Positions 17,538 through 26,518 of a DNA stretch of 64,000 nucleotides are shown here, piece after piece. The stretch comes from ZC4RG29 sp035304385 (GTDB lineage Bacteria > Bacteroidota > Bacteroidia > Cytophagales > Cyclobacteriaceae). The position numbers and the translations under genes were made by a program. Within the stretch, counting starts at the first letter, position 1, and each line of letters starts with the position of its first letter. A model generated the notes under the pieces. It was not told the origin of the DNA, made no database searches, and worked only from the letters and a program-made list of their open reading frames with translations. Location of the stretch: assembly GCA_035304385.1 (NCBI GenBank), contig DATGQD010000059.1:10212-74211 (forward strand), written 5' to 3'.

Positions 17538-17651
17538 ATGAAAAAGCTTATCTATGCAATTGTGCGCTTTGCGCGCAAAGAATGGTTTCTGCTGGTAATG
17601 GCGGCGGTGATCACCCTGATCTTCGTGCTTTACGACTGGATCGTGAGTTGA
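17538..17651 (+). CDS. Small single-pass membrane protein (37 residues)
   Basis: Short open frame MKKLIYAIVRFARKEW followed by a strongly hydrophobic stretch (residues 17-32) and a short YDWIVS tail. It has a basic amphipathic head (K2, K3, R10, R13, K14) and one predicted membrane helix, so the N-terminus would face the cytoplasm. It lies 104 bases before sdhC, on the same strand, upstream of the sdhC promoter. I do not recognise the family. Amino-acid composition and the clean helix argue for a real gene; short length keeps this tentative. Confidence 0.6.
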   Translation: MKKLIYAIVRFARKEWFLLVMAAVITLIFVLYDWIVS

Positions 17652-17693
17652 TGCGGGATTTCTTACATAAAGCCTTGAAATAATATTGCTGTA

Positions 17694-17725
17694 ATTGTTT
17701 AGTAAAGCTTCGGGGGCTATTTTTG
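17694..17725 (+). promoter_or_regulatory. Bacteroidota-type promoter of sdhCAB
   Basis: ATTG at 17694-17697, 20 bases of spacing, then TATTTTTG at 17718-17725 (full TAnnTTTG match). Transcription would start near 17732, about 24 bases before the sdhC ATG at 17756. This also argues against the TTG at 17723 as the sdhC start. Confidence 0.65.
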
Positions 17726-17755
17726 GCACCGTCTGAATTTCCTCAGCAGTATGAT

Positions 17756-18433
17756 ATGAATTGGTTTACAAGTCTTTTTTCCAGTGTAAATGGAAAGAAG
17801 TTGGTCATGGCCCTGACCGGACTCTTTTTGATCACCTTTCTGGTTGTACATCTTATTGGTAACCTGCAGCTCCTCAAGTCGGACGGCGGACGCGCGTTCA
17901 ACGTGTATGCGGAGTTCATGACGACGAATCCGTTGATCGTCACCATCTCGTATGTGTTGTACGCCTTTATCCTGATTCACGTAATCTGGTCGGCGCTTCT
18001 CACCTCGAGAAATCGTGCGGCGCGCGGTAAGGTCGGATACAAGGTGGTCAGAAATTCGTCCCACTGGACTTCGCGCAACATGGGGATACTGGGAACTTTC
18101 ATCTTTATCTTCATTGTAATTCACATGCGGGATTTTTGGGCCGCCATGCACTGGGGTGGTATCGCCCGCGTGACCTACGATGGACAGGAAGTCAAGGATC
18201 TCTATTCGGTAGTGGCGCTGGCCTTTACGCGCTCCTGGTATGTAGGGCTGTACGTAGTCAGTATGCTTTTGCTGGCGTTCCACCTGTGGCACGGGTTCGC
18301 CAGCGCGTTTCAAACGCTGGGATTAAACCACGTCAAGTATAATGGTGCCATCAAGTTTGCAGGCCGGGCGTTTGCCATAATCGTTCCCGCCTTGTTTGCG
18401 CTTATCCCCATCCTGATGTTTGCAGGTGGATAA
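17756..18433 (+). CDS. sdhC: Succinate dehydrogenase cytochrome b subunit
   Basis: Membrane anchor of 225 residues of the cytochrome b558 type. Five hydrophobic helices are visible, with conserved haem-ligand histidines in FLVVHLIGN, LIHVIW, IVIHMRDFW and FHLWHGF. It carries electrons between the SdhAB head and menaquinone. Chosen start MNWFTSLFSS at 17756 gives a typical N-terminus and agrees with the promoter. It is followed 52 bases later by sdhA, then sdhB, with no separate sdhD, as is usual for Bacteroidota. Confidence 0.95.
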   Translation: MNWFTSLFSSVNGKKLVMALTGLFLITFLVVHLIGNLQLLKSDGGRAFNVYAEFMTTNPLIVTISYVLYAFILIHVIWSALLTSRNRAARGKVGYKVVRNSSHWTSRNMGILGTFIFIFIVIHMRDFWAAMHWGGIARVTYDGQEVKDLYSVVALAFTRSWYVGLYVVSMLLLAFHLWHGFASAFQTLGLNHVKYNGAIKFAGRAFAIIVPALFALIPILMFAGG

Positions 18434-18485
18434 GGAACGGCACGACACTAACCTATCGATACGGCAAGTATCAGCGAACCAAGAC

Positions 18486-20411
18486 ATGAAATTAGATTCC
18501 AAAATTCCAGAAGGACCGATAGCGGAAAAGTGGACGAAACACAAGTTCAATCTTAAGCTGGTAAACCCTGCCAACAAGAGAAAGTACGAGATCATCGTGG
18601 TGGGTACCGGCCTGGCAGGATCTTCCGCAGCAGCCTCGCTCGCTGAATTGGGATACAACGTCAAAGCCTTTTGCTTTCAGGACAGCCCCCGTCGCGCGCA
18701 TAGCATCGCCGCACAAGGCGGTATCAATGCCGCGAAGAACTACAGGAACGACGGCGATAGTGTGTACCGGTTGTTCTATGACACCGTAAAGGGTGGCGAC
18801 TATCGCGCACGTGAAGCCAATGTGTACCGCCTTGCGGAAGTCAGCGTAAACATTATCGATCAATGTGTGGCGCAGGGTGTGCCCTTTGCCCGCGAATATG
18901 GCGGGCTCCTCGACAACCGTTCCTTCGGAGGCGCCCAGGTGTCACGAACATTTTATGCACGCGGTCAGACGGGGCAACAGCTGTTGCTCGGCGCCTATGG
19001 TGCCCTCAACCGCCAGATCGCGGCGGGAAAAGTGAAGATGTACCCGCGTACGGAAATGCTCGACCTCGTTGTAGTCGACGGCGTCGCACGCGGCATTATA
19101 ACGCGTGACCTCATCACGGGTAAGATCGAAGCGCACAGTGGCCATGCGGTACTACTCTGCACCGGTGGTTACGGCAACGTATTCTATCTCTCGACGAATG
19201 CCAAAGGATCGAACGCAACAGCCATCTGGCGCGCCCACAAGAAAGGCGCATTGTTCGGTAACCCCTGTTTTACTCAAATACATCCCACCTGTATACCTGT
19301 CACCGGCCATCACCAGTCGAAACTCACCCTCATGTCGGAGTCGCTTCGCAACGACGGACGGGTATGGGTTCCGAAGACACCGATGAAAGGTCTTAAAGCG
19401 GCCGACGCCGTGCGCATTCCCGAAAGCGAACGCGACTATTTCCTTGAACGGAAATACCCTTCCTTCGGAAACCTGGTGCCGCGCGATGTTGCTTCGCGCA
19501 ATGCAAAATATATGTGCGACGAGGGCAGGGGTGTGGGCGCTACCGGCCTTGCCGTGTTTCTCGATTTTGCCGATGCGTTGAAGCGGGACGGCAGAAAAGT
19601 TATTACGGCGAAGTACGGTAACCTGTTTGACATGTATAAGCAGATTACCGGCGACGATCCGTACGAAGTGCCGATGATGATTTATCCGGCTGTCCACTAC
19701 ACCATGGGAGGATTGTGGGTCGACTACAACCTGATGACGACCGTCCCGGGACTGTATGCGCTGGGAGAAGCGAACTTCTCAGACCACGGAGCAAACCGCC
19801 TCGGCGCCAGCGCGCTGATGCAAGGACTGGCTGACGGATATTTCATTATCCCCTATACGATAGGAGAGTATCTCGCGAATCTGGGATGGAGCGACAGGAT
19901 CGATACCGATCATCAGGCGTTCCGCGAAGCGATGCAGGGCGCGGAAGATAAACTGAAGCGCCTACTCTCGATCAATGGAAGCCGGACGGTCGACGACTTA
20001 CATCGTGAGTTGGGCCTCGCCATGTGGGACTTCTGCGGAATGTCTCGAAACGAAGCCGGCCTGACGAAAGCGAAAGAAAAGGTCCGCGAAATCCGGGACG
20101 CCTTCTGGAAGGACGTGAAAGTAACGGGAACCGGAAATGAACTGAATGCGGAGCTCGAGAAAGCAAACCGGGTAGCCGACTTCCTCGAACTGGCCGAACT
20201 GATGGTCGACGATGCACTCCATCGATCGGAATCGTGCGGAGGGCACTTCCGTGAAGAATCCCAAACTCCCGAAGGAGAGGCGCTGCGCAAGGACGATGAG
20301 TTTTCCTTTGTGTCGGCCTGGGAATATCGCGGTGAAGGCCAGCCGGAAGTATTACACAAGGAAGAGCTGCAATTCGAGAATGTAAAGCTCACACAACGAA
20401 GCTATAAGTAG
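18486..20411 (+). CDS. sdhA: Succinate dehydrogenase/fumarate reductase flavoprotein subunit
   Basis: Flavoprotein of 641 residues that oxidises succinate to fumarate. The FAD-binding GTGLAGSSAAASLAE motif is near residue 38, the His for covalent FAD attachment is in RRAHSIAAQGG, and the substrate/active-site region includes HPTCIPVTGHH and the late GLYALGEANFSDHGANRLG block. I start at ATG 18486 (MKLDSKIPEG), since the upstream extension from 18420 overlaps sdhC and is not conserved in character. sdhB begins two bases after its stop, so they are translationally coupled. Confidence 0.96.
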   Translation: MKLDSKIPEGPIAEKWTKHKFNLKLVNPANKRKYEIIVVGTGLAGSSAAASLAELGYNVKAFCFQDSPRRAHSIAAQGGINAAKNYRNDGDSVYRLFYDTVKGGDYRAREANVYRLAEVSVNIIDQCVAQGVPFAREYGGLLDNRSFGGAQVSRTFYARGQTGQQLLLGAYGALNRQIAAGKVKMYPRTEMLDLVVVDGVARGIITRDLITGKIEAHSGHAVLLCTGGYGNVFYLSTNAKGSNATAIWRAHKKGALFGNPCFTQIHPTCIPVTGHHQSKLTLMSESLRNDGRVWVPKTPMKGLKAADAVRIPESERDYFLERKYPSFGNLVPRDVASRNAKYMCDEGRGVGATGLAVFLDFADALKRDGRKVITAKYGNLFDMYKQITGDDPYEVPMMIYPAVHYTMGGLWVDYNLMTTVPGLYALGEANFSDHGANRLGASALMQGLADGYFIIPYTIGEYLANLGWSDRIDTDHQAFREAMQGAEDKLKRLLSINGSRTVDDLHRELGLAMWDFCGMSRNEAGLTKAKEKVREIRDAFWKDVKVTGTGNELNAELEKANRVADFLELAELMVDDALHRSESCGGHFREESQTPEGEALRKDDEFSFVSAWEYRGEGQPEVLHKEELQFENVKLTQRSYK

Positions 20412-20413
20412 AA

Positions 20414-21163
20414 ATGAGGATAACACTGAAAGTCTGGAGACAGAAAGATGCAACGTCACCAGGCGAAATGAAAACTTACGAGCTCGACGACATATCACCT
20501 GACATGTCGTTCCTCGAAATGTTTGACGTACTCAATGCTGATTTGATCAAGAAGGGAGAGGATCCTGTGGCGTTCGATCACGACTGCCGTGAAGGGATTT
20601 GCGGGGCCTGCTCCATGTACATCAATGGCCGGCCCCACGGGCCGCTGCAGACTACAACCTGTCAGCTTCACATGAGAAGCTTTTCAGACGGGGAAACGAT
20701 CGTCGTCGAGCCCTGGCGTGCGAAGGCGTTTCCGGTCATCCGCGACCTCGTCGTAGACCGGTCGGCGTTCGATCGCATCCAGCAAGCCGGTGGATATATC
20801 TCTGTTAATACCGGGGGCGTTCCCGATGCCAACCAGATTCCTGTTGCGAAGACAGTGGCCGACCGGGCGTTCGACGCAGCCGTATGTATCGGCTGTGGTG
20901 CATGTGTTGCTGCCTGCAAGAACTCGTCGGCTGCCCTTTTTGTCGGAGCAAAAATTTCGCAATTCGCGCTCCTGCCCCAGGGTCAGCCGGAAAGAAAGGC
21001 ACGTGTCGAGAAGATGGTGGCGCAGATGGAGGCGGAAGGATTTGGCAGCTGCTCCAATACAGGTGCCTGCGAGGCGGAATGCCCCAAGGATATCAGCCTT
21101 AGCGTTATTGCCCGTATGAACCGGGAGTATTACAACGCCAAGCTCACCTCCGACAATTCGTAA
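20414..21163 (+). CDS. sdhB: Succinate dehydrogenase/fumarate reductase iron-sulfur subunit
   Basis: Iron-sulfur protein of 249 residues linking SdhA to the cytochrome subunit. The [2Fe-2S] ligands are in DCREGICGACSM and the later TTCQLH; the ferredoxin-like clusters use CIGCGACVAAC and CSNTGACEAECP. Complete, normal length, and last gene of the sdhCAB operon. No hairpin terminator is obvious in the 120 bases that follow. Confidence 0.96.
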   Translation: MRITLKVWRQKDATSPGEMKTYELDDISPDMSFLEMFDVLNADLIKKGEDPVAFDHDCREGICGACSMYINGRPHGPLQTTTCQLHMRSFSDGETIVVEPWRAKAFPVIRDLVVDRSAFDRIQQAGGYISVNTGGVPDANQIPVAKTVADRAFDAAVCIGCGACVAACKNSSAALFVGAKISQFALLPQGQPERKARVEKMVAQMEAEGFGSCSNTGACEAECPKDISLSVIARMNREYYNAKLTSDNS

Positions 21164-21224
21164 CGCTGCCGGTTACAAATTGCACAAAAACATACAGCGT
21201 ACCTTCATAGCCGCGCGGGAGCGT

Positions 21225-21232
21225 TAGTTTTG
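21225..21232 (+). promoter_or_regulatory. TAnnTTTG promoter element before the LPP20 lipoprotein gene
   Basis: TAGTTTTG is a full match to the Bacteroidota -7 element. I do not find a good TTTG at the expected distance upstream. The start site would be near 21239, giving a leader of about 50 bases to the GTG at 21288. Confidence 0.45.
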
Positions 21233-21287
21233 TAAGCCACACTTTTGGCATGGATGTGGTATACATGAAGGTCAAAAGCACTCCTGC

Positions 21288-22649
21288 GTGAAGTTTTCTT
21301 TGGCCATCCCGATCTTATTGTTTGCGGGGTGCGCACAGCGCCCTATGCCTCAGGTTTCATTGCGTCCCGACTGGCTGTCGGCCAAACCTCAGACGTCGCT
21401 CTACTATACCGGAATCGGCCATAGTCTCAAAGACGGCAGCTCCAATCATATCCAGATTGCGAAAAAAAATGCGCTCGAAGACCTGGTCTCCGAAATCAAA
21501 GTGACGGTCTCCAGCACCTCGGTATTGAGTCAGATCGACGTCGATCATAAATTTCATGAGCGATACGAGCAGATCATTCAGACTGAAGCCGCCGACGAGA
21601 TCCAGGAGTTCGAGTTGGTCGATGCCTGGGAAGATGCTTTCAACTACTGGGTGTACTACCGGCTTTCCAGGGCGCGGTATCGCGAGATCAAAGAAGAACA
21701 GAAGCGGAACGCGGTGCGTCATGCTGCCGACTACTACACCAAAGGACTGGAGGCGGCCGGAAGTAATGAGCGTGTCAAGGCGCTCACGTTTTATTTCCAG
21801 GCCTTGCGCGCACTGGAAGATTACCTTGCCGATGCGGTCTCGGTATCCGTCGAAGGACGCTCTGTGCTGCTCACCAACGAAATTTATGCATCCATTCAGG
21901 ATATCCTGAGGAATATCGTCGTAAGCGTAACCCCGGGGTCGCTGGAAGTACACCGGCGGATGAATCAAAACAACGAGGCTGTAATTGCGCATGCCCGGTT
22001 CAGGGATACCGGCGCGCCCGTTGCCGGGCTTCCATTGCGTGCCGCGTTTATGAAAGGGGAAGGAGAAGTGTTTCCCACCTACACAACGGATATGGAAGGT
22101 AACTGTCGGATCCTTCTCACCAGAATCGGATCTGCCGAAGTGGAGCAGTCGGTAGGCGTGAGCGTGGATACCGAAACGCTGGCTGGAACAGGCACATCGC
22201 CAATCTTCGCGCTGATCACCCAGTCGTTGCGGGTACCCTCCGATCAGGTGATCCTCAGGGTACGCAGGCCACGGGTATACCTTACCGGCAGCGAGCGATC
22301 TTTTGGCCGCAACAATCCACACACGCTGATCGGCAACACCGTAAAGAATTACCTCGCGCGCCAGGGCTTTGAGTTTACGCAAACCCGGGAGTCGGCCGAT
22401 CTCTGGCTGGATGTATCCACGAACACCGAGGAGGGAAACGTGGCGGGGAGCATCTTCATAACCTATCTGAACGGGGCGATACGGGTGTCGAGCGCGCGGG
22501 AGGGCACGGAAATCTATGCGCTGACCCTGGACCGCATTAAGGGATACGGGCTGGATTACGACCGGTCCAGCATAGATGCCTACAACAATACAACGGAGAG
22601 TTTGGAAGATGGGCGACTGAAAGACCTGATTAACACCATCTTACAATGA
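21288..22649 (+). CDS. LPP20 family lipoprotein
   Basis: Lipoprotein of 453 residues with lipobox LLFAGCAQR. The segment after it ('RPDWLSAKPQTSLYYTGIG' then 'AKKNALEDLVSEIKVTV') is the LPP20/LPP20-like fold, in which a short helix of repeated 'A...AL.dL...I.V.V' pattern follows a GxG strand. A middle helical region around 130-190 and a C-terminal Ig-like/beta domain (GAPVAGLPLRAAF, TTDMEGNCRI) follow. It starts with GTG at 21288; no in-frame ATG precedes the signal peptide. Similar architecture is seen in several Bacteroidota lipoproteins without assigned function. It precedes a second, shorter LPP20-like lipoprotein. Confidence 0.72.
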   Translation: MKFSLAIPILLFAGCAQRPMPQVSLRPDWLSAKPQTSLYYTGIGHSLKDGSSNHIQIAKKNALEDLVSEIKVTVSSTSVLSQIDVDHKFHERYEQIIQTEAADEIQEFELVDAWEDAFNYWVYYRLSRARYREIKEEQKRNAVRHAADYYTKGLEAAGSNERVKALTFYFQALRALEDYLADAVSVSVEGRSVLLTNEIYASIQDILRNIVVSVTPGSLEVHRRMNQNNEAVIAHARFRDTGAPVAGLPLRAAFMKGEGEVFPTYTTDMEGNCRILLTRIGSAEVEQSVGVSVDTETLAGTGTSPIFALITQSLRVPSDQVILRVRRPRVYLTGSERSFGRNNPHTLIGNTVKNYLARQGFEFTQTRESADLWLDVSTNTEEGNVAGSIFITYLNGAIRVSSAREGTEIYALTLDRIKGYGLDYDRSSIDAYNNTTESLEDGRLKDLINTILQ

Positions 22650-22669
22650 AAAAAATATCGTTTGGGTAA

Positions 22670-22700
22670 ATTGGTATTGAAATTGCCCCTTTAGCTTTTG
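22670..22700 (+). promoter_or_regulatory. Possible promoter before the second LPP20-like lipoprotein
   Basis: ATTG at 22670-22673 and TAGCTTTTG at 22692-22700, 18 bases apart. The -7 element has one extra T compared with TAnnTTTG, so this is a weak call. A start near 22707 would leave a leader of nearly 90 bases. Confidence 0.3.
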
Positions 22701-22793
22701 ACGAGCCACATTTTTGAGCATGGGGCATTTTCGTCGGTTCCAACACCATTATACCGTCAAGACTTTTTTTGTTCAGTATTAAATGTAAAACCA

Positions 22794-23357
22794 ATGAAAA
22801 AGTTATCCGCCTCTATTCCATTGATGCTTTTTGCGGTTGCCGCATTGTTTGTGGCCGGCTGCAAATCGAAAGCGCTTCCCAAAGGAGAAGAAGAAGTAAA
22901 CATTCCCTGCTCCGGATCCGAGTTCTTCACCAACAACAAGTTCTTCCGGGCCAATTCACTCGGTGAAAGTATGGACCTTGCCGCCTCCAAGAAGAAGGCA
23001 CTTGCCAATGCTCGTGGTGAACTCGCCGCAAGTATTCAGACGACCGTCAAAGCGGTTACCGACAACTACCTGAACTCACGGGAAATGAATAACAAGGAAG
23101 AGATCGAAGAACGCTTCGAGCAACTCAACCGTGAGGTCGTGAATCAAAAGCTCCAGGGCATCAAGACGATCTGCGAGAAACAGGTGAAGACCAGCGACGG
23201 TACCTACAAGACCTATATCGCGATTGAACTGTCTGCCGACGACCTCGTAGCCAGCTACAATGAACGTCTGTCCAACGATGAGCGCATGCGCATCGATTAC
23301 GACTACGAGAAGTTCAAAGAGACCTTCAACGAGGAAATGGAAAAATTTGCGAACTAG
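22794..23357 (+). CDS. Small LPP20-like lipoprotein
   Basis: Lipoprotein of 187 residues: signal MKKLSASIPLMLFAVAALFV with lipobox VAGCKSK. The mature part has 'FRANSLGESMDLAASKKKAL' then a helix 'ARGELAASIQTTVKAV', the same arrangement as the larger protein upstream, followed by a charged helical stretch with EEIEERFEQLNREVVNQKL and the strand 'YKTYIAIELSADDL'. The ATG at 22794 gives a clean signal peptide; an upstream in-frame codon at 22698 would bury it. Function unknown; likely periplasm-facing. Followed by a strong palindrome that can end transcription. Confidence 0.72.
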   Translation: MKKLSASIPLMLFAVAALFVAGCKSKALPKGEEEVNIPCSGSEFFTNNKFFRANSLGESMDLAASKKKALANARGELAASIQTTVKAVTDNYLNSREMNNKEEIEERFEQLNREVVNQKLQGIKTICEKQVKTSDGTYKTYIAIELSADDLVASYNERLSNDERMRIDYDYEKFKETFNEEMEKFAN

Positions 23358-23368
23358 AACGCGGAACT

Positions 23369-23407
23369 TGGTAGGGACGCACGGCTGTGCGTCCCTTTAT
23401 ACTACCT
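23369..23407 (+). terminator. Strong palindrome/terminator after the LPP20-like lipoprotein
   Basis: Perfect ten-base stem AGGGACGCAC (23373-23382) / GTGCGTCCCT (23387-23396), loop GGCT, then TTAT. Outer bases GGTAGGG and CTACC extend the pairing around a short bulge. The T tail is short, so it may be a repeat-type palindrome used as terminator; its GTAGGGACGCAC-type arms resemble intergenic palindromes dispersed in many bacterial genomes. Confidence 0.65.
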
Positions 23408-23410
23408 GAA

Positions 23411-23555
23411 CGGCATTGCGTTCCTACTTACATTCCTGATTGGCATTCCTATCTACATTCCTGATCGGCATTCCTATTTACATTCCCCATCCATTCCTAT
23501 TTGCATTCTGATCCGTTCCCGATCCGCGTTCCTATACGTTCTGATCCGTTCCTGA
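23411..23555. repeat. Degenerate 25-base tandem repeat block (CATTCCTGAT.GG type)
   Basis: Two nearly identical 25-base units, 23431-23455 and 23456-23480, differ at only a few bases and are followed by shortened, drifting units to about 23555 in which CATTCC/GTTCC and GATCCG words recur. The block is flanked by an 11-base direct repeat CCCTTTATACT at 23393-23403 and 23560-23570. No gene is visible in it. Confidence 0.85.
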
Positions 23556-23588
23556 CGGGCCCTTTATACTTTAACTGATATCAACTCC

Positions 23589-24416
23589 GTGACCACGACC
23601 CTCAAGATCTCACCTTACGAACGTTTGCTAATTCCCCGCTATTCCTGTAGTATTGGATCAGGGTTTTGGCAAATGGTCCAGGAATACGGCAAATACACCC
23701 CGGAAGACTTTGAGGTATGGAAGCTGCTCTATGAGCGCCTGATGCCTCACCTGCCCGGCGCAGCCGTCCCTGAATACCTGGAAGGCATCCGCCGCGTCCG
23801 TTTTGTCGCCGACCGCATACCTGATTTTGAGGATACAAACCGGCTCCTGGATTCCTGGACCGGGTGGCGGCTGGAGGTGGTGCCGGGACTCATCCCCGAT
23901 AAAGACTTCTTCGAACTGCTTGCCGACAAGAAATTTCCGGCCAGTACCTGGCTCCGCAAACTCAGCGAACTGGACTACCTCGAAGAACCCGACATGTTCC
24001 ATGATGTTTTCGGACATGTTCCGCTGCTCACCAACGCCGACCTGGTTTCATACCTACAGGAACTTAGCAAGATCGCCCTGCGGCATATCAAAAACCCATA
24101 CGCCATCGAATTGCTTTCCCGCATCTATTGGTTTACCGTTGAGTTCGGACTTATCCACACCGACGCGGGACTTCGGATCTATGGCGCGGGCATCCTCAGC
24201 TCCAAAGGGGAGACCTCGTACGCGCTGCATGATCCTAAACCCGCGCGACATCCCTTCGACGTTGCTCATATCCTGGATACGCCGTTCCGCAAGGATGAGT
24301 ATCAGAAAGAATATTTTATCATCGACGGGTTCGATCAGTTGGCATCATGTATACCTGAACTGGACCGTGTGCTGAACGAGAAGATCAACGCGACAAAAGG
24401 CAGGGCGCCGGGTTAG
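23589..24416 (+). CDS. phhA: Phenylalanine 4-monooxygenase
   Basis: Aromatic amino acid hydroxylase of 275 residues that makes tyrosine from phenylalanine using a tetrahydropterin and non-haem iron. The iron ligands are His138 and His143 in FHDVFGHVP and Glu185 in YWFTVEFG. Length fits the single-domain bacterial enzyme without the regulatory domain. It starts with GTG at 23589, in front of MTTTLKISPYERL. Its stop region overlaps the convergent OmpA-type gene by four bases. No pterin-4a-carbinolamine dehydratase is encoded nearby. Confidence 0.95.
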   Translation: MTTTLKISPYERLLIPRYSCSIGSGFWQMVQEYGKYTPEDFEVWKLLYERLMPHLPGAAVPEYLEGIRRVRFVADRIPDFEDTNRLLDSWTGWRLEVVPGLIPDKDFFELLADKKFPASTWLRKLSELDYLEEPDMFHDVFGHVPLLTNADLVSYLQELSKIALRHIKNPYAIELLSRIYWFTVEFGLIHTDAGLRIYGAGILSSKGETSYALHDPKPARHPFDVAHILDTPFRKDEYQKEYFIIDGFDQLASCIPELDRVLNEKINATKGRAPG

Positions 24417-26431
24417 CTTCCCGCGGCGCCACCTGTAATCTCTATCTCTGTGCGGCGATTGATTTCCCGACCTCCTATCTCATCATCATTTGATACGATG
24501 GGGCGCTCTGACCCGTAGCCCTTAGCGGTAAGTCGGGATGCGTCAATGCCTTTGGAGACCAGGTAGTCTACAACGGAAGTGGCCCGCTGAAGTGACAGTA
24601 TCTTATTGGTTGCGGCCGTGCCGGTGTTATCAGTGTGTCCGTTGATGCGTACCTGGAGCGCAGGGTTCGCCGCCAGCAGTTCGCGGATCTTTTCAATCTC
24701 GGCGATAGATTCGGGGCGTAGGTTCGCTTTACCTGTGTCAAAGAAAATATTCTTAAGCACGACCTTGTTTCCCACCTCGGCGCGTACCATGATAATATGC
24801 GTATCGATTTCCTGGAACTCGGCAAACTTCGGTAGGTTGAAATTGATCGAGTTGAACAAGTATCCGGCCCGTTCGGTAGCTACACCGTAGTTTCCCCCGT
24901 GTGGGATCGTCAACTCAAAGTCGCCGGTAGCCGGATCAGAACTGATGCGTGAGAGAACTTTCCCGGTCGTGTTATCTATCAGTGACAGCGTCGCCTCGAG
25001 CGGCTCTGCTGTGTTCTCGTCGATCACTTTACCCCTCAGGAGCGTGACGATCCGCTGTGCCTTGTGTTGTTCTATGATAGGATCGACGAAATCTTCAACC
25101 GGCTTCGGCTTCTTCTTCGGTGCGGTTGCCACAGGCTCGGGTTTTGGCTTGGGCTTGTATTTGGGTTCGAGGAACGTTATCGAATAAATATCCGCTTCAC
25201 CCATGCCCCCTTCTTTCAGGGTAGAGTAGTACCCTTTCTTTTTGTCGGCGGAGATCGTGAAGAAACCGTCGTATTCCCACGTGTTGATGGGCCATCCGAT
25301 ATTTTCAGGCTTGCCCCACTTACCATCCCTGAACTCGCTGACAAAGATGTCGGCGTTTCCGAGTGTTGGGTGGCCATCCGAGGAAAAATATAATGTAACA
25401 CCGTCGGGATGTATGAAGGGGGCGTCCTCGTTTCCCGGCGTGTTTATGAGCGGCCCCATGTTTACGGCCTTACCCCAGTCACCCTTTCCGTCGAGCTCGC
25501 TTTTGTAAAGATCCAATTCCCCGTAACCACCCGGCCGGTTGCTGGCAAAGTAAAGCGTTTTGCCATCCGCTGTGATGCTTGCACTCGTCTCCCAGAAAAG
25601 GGCGGTGTTGATGTTGCGGTTTAGCGGTTTAGGCTTGGTCCACTCGCCGTTTTCGAGATGAGAGGTATAGATATCGCCTTCACCATCCTCGTAATACAGG
25701 AACAGTGTTTTTCCGTCGGGCGATAAGGAGGCGGCAGCATCATTGAATTTTTGATTGATGTTTTTGCTGATCATTTTCGGTGGCGCCCAGGTATCGCCCG
25801 TTCGTGTGGTGATGTAGATGTCTTCGTAGTTGGCGCCGGTGCGTTCCGCACGTTCGTCGTCCGTTCTGTTGGAAGTAAATATTAGCGTCTGCCCATCACC
25901 GGAGATCAGCGGCGAGTATTCGTTAAATCGCGTGTTTACGGCAGGGCCGAGGTTCTCGATGATAACGTTGAGTTCGTACTGTGAAAGAGAATCCGCTATG
26001 CGGCATTCAGCGATTTTCTGATCGGCGATGGAGGCAAGCTTCGCCTTTTTCTTCTTGAACTGTTCGAACTGTTCGATAGCCTTCTTGAACTCGTTGGTAT
26101 TCTGGAAGGCAACCCCAAGATGGTAGTTGATTTCGTCGTTGATTCCCGGGTTGAGACGATATGCTTTGTCGATGTAGCGTGCAGCCAGCGATTTGGTTTC
26201 GGAGTACAGGTACGCCATCCCTGCCTTCAAGTTCACCTCCGCATCGTCCGGATTAATTTCCAGCGCATCGAGATACCGCGCGATCGCCTGCTTGTACTCC
26301 TTTCTACCGTAATGGGCATCACCTTGTTTCACGAGGTCTTTCAGACTTTGACCGTGACAAACGAAGGCGACGTGCATGAAAATTACTACAACGGGGATGC
26401 GCCACACCATGGTCCTCAACGTTTGGGGCAT
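24413..26431 (-). CDS. TPR-PD40-OmpA cell-envelope protein
   Basis: Secreted protein of 672 residues. After a signal peptide (cleavage near VCHGQS) come TPR helices (about 25-130), then WD40-like PD40 repeats with the SPDGKTL / TADGKTLYFASNR pattern (about 160-420), a proline/lysine-rich linker (KPKPKPEPVA), a carboxypeptidase-regulatory-like domain near 470-560 and a C-terminal OmpA domain (FDTGKANLRPES.., NGHTDNTG) that binds peptidoglycan. This architecture is common in Bacteroidota envelope proteins, including PorE-like T9SS proteins, but I cannot assign it to one. The start could also be the ATG at 26410. Confidence 0.87.
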   Translation of the reverse strand: MPQTLRTMVWRIPVVVIFMHVAFVCHGQSLKDLVKQGDAHYGRKEYKQAIARYLDALEINPDDAEVNLKAGMAYLYSETKSLAARYIDKAYRLNPGINDEINYHLGVAFQNTNEFKKAIEQFEQFKKKKAKLASIADQKIAECRIADSLSQYELNVIIENLGPAVNTRFNEYSPLISGDGQTLIFTSNRTDDERAERTGANYEDIYITTRTGDTWAPPKMISKNINQKFNDAAASLSPDGKTLFLYYEDGEGDIYTSHLENGEWTKPKPLNRNINTALFWETSASITADGKTLYFASNRPGGYGELDLYKSELDGKGDWGKAVNMGPLINTPGNEDAPFIHPDGVTLYFSSDGHPTLGNADIFVSEFRDGKWGKPENIGWPINTWEYDGFFTISADKKKGYYSTLKEGGMGEADIYSITFLEPKYKPKPKPEPVATAPKKKPKPVEDFVDPIIEQHKAQRIVTLLRGKVIDENTAEPLEATLSLIDNTTGKVLSRISSDPATGDFELTIPHGGNYGVATERAGYLFNSINFNLPKFAEFQEIDTHIIMVRAEVGNKVVLKNIFFDTGKANLRPESIAEIEKIRELLAANPALQVRINGHTDNTGTAATNKILSLQRATSVVDYLVSKGIDASRLTAKGYGSERPIVSNDDEIGGREINRRTEIEITGGAAGS

Positions 26432-26518
26432 GAAACCTAAAAATAGGCCTCCTGACGCAGAATCCCGGGAAAGCCCTCCCGGGTATAAGACTTGTGTAGG
26501 TTTTTGGTGAAATGTGCT

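Noticed and set aside
24413..24416. Frameshift or fusion between phhA and the OmpA-type gene
   Set aside because: The genes are convergent and both are complete; the four-base overlap of their ends is ordinary.
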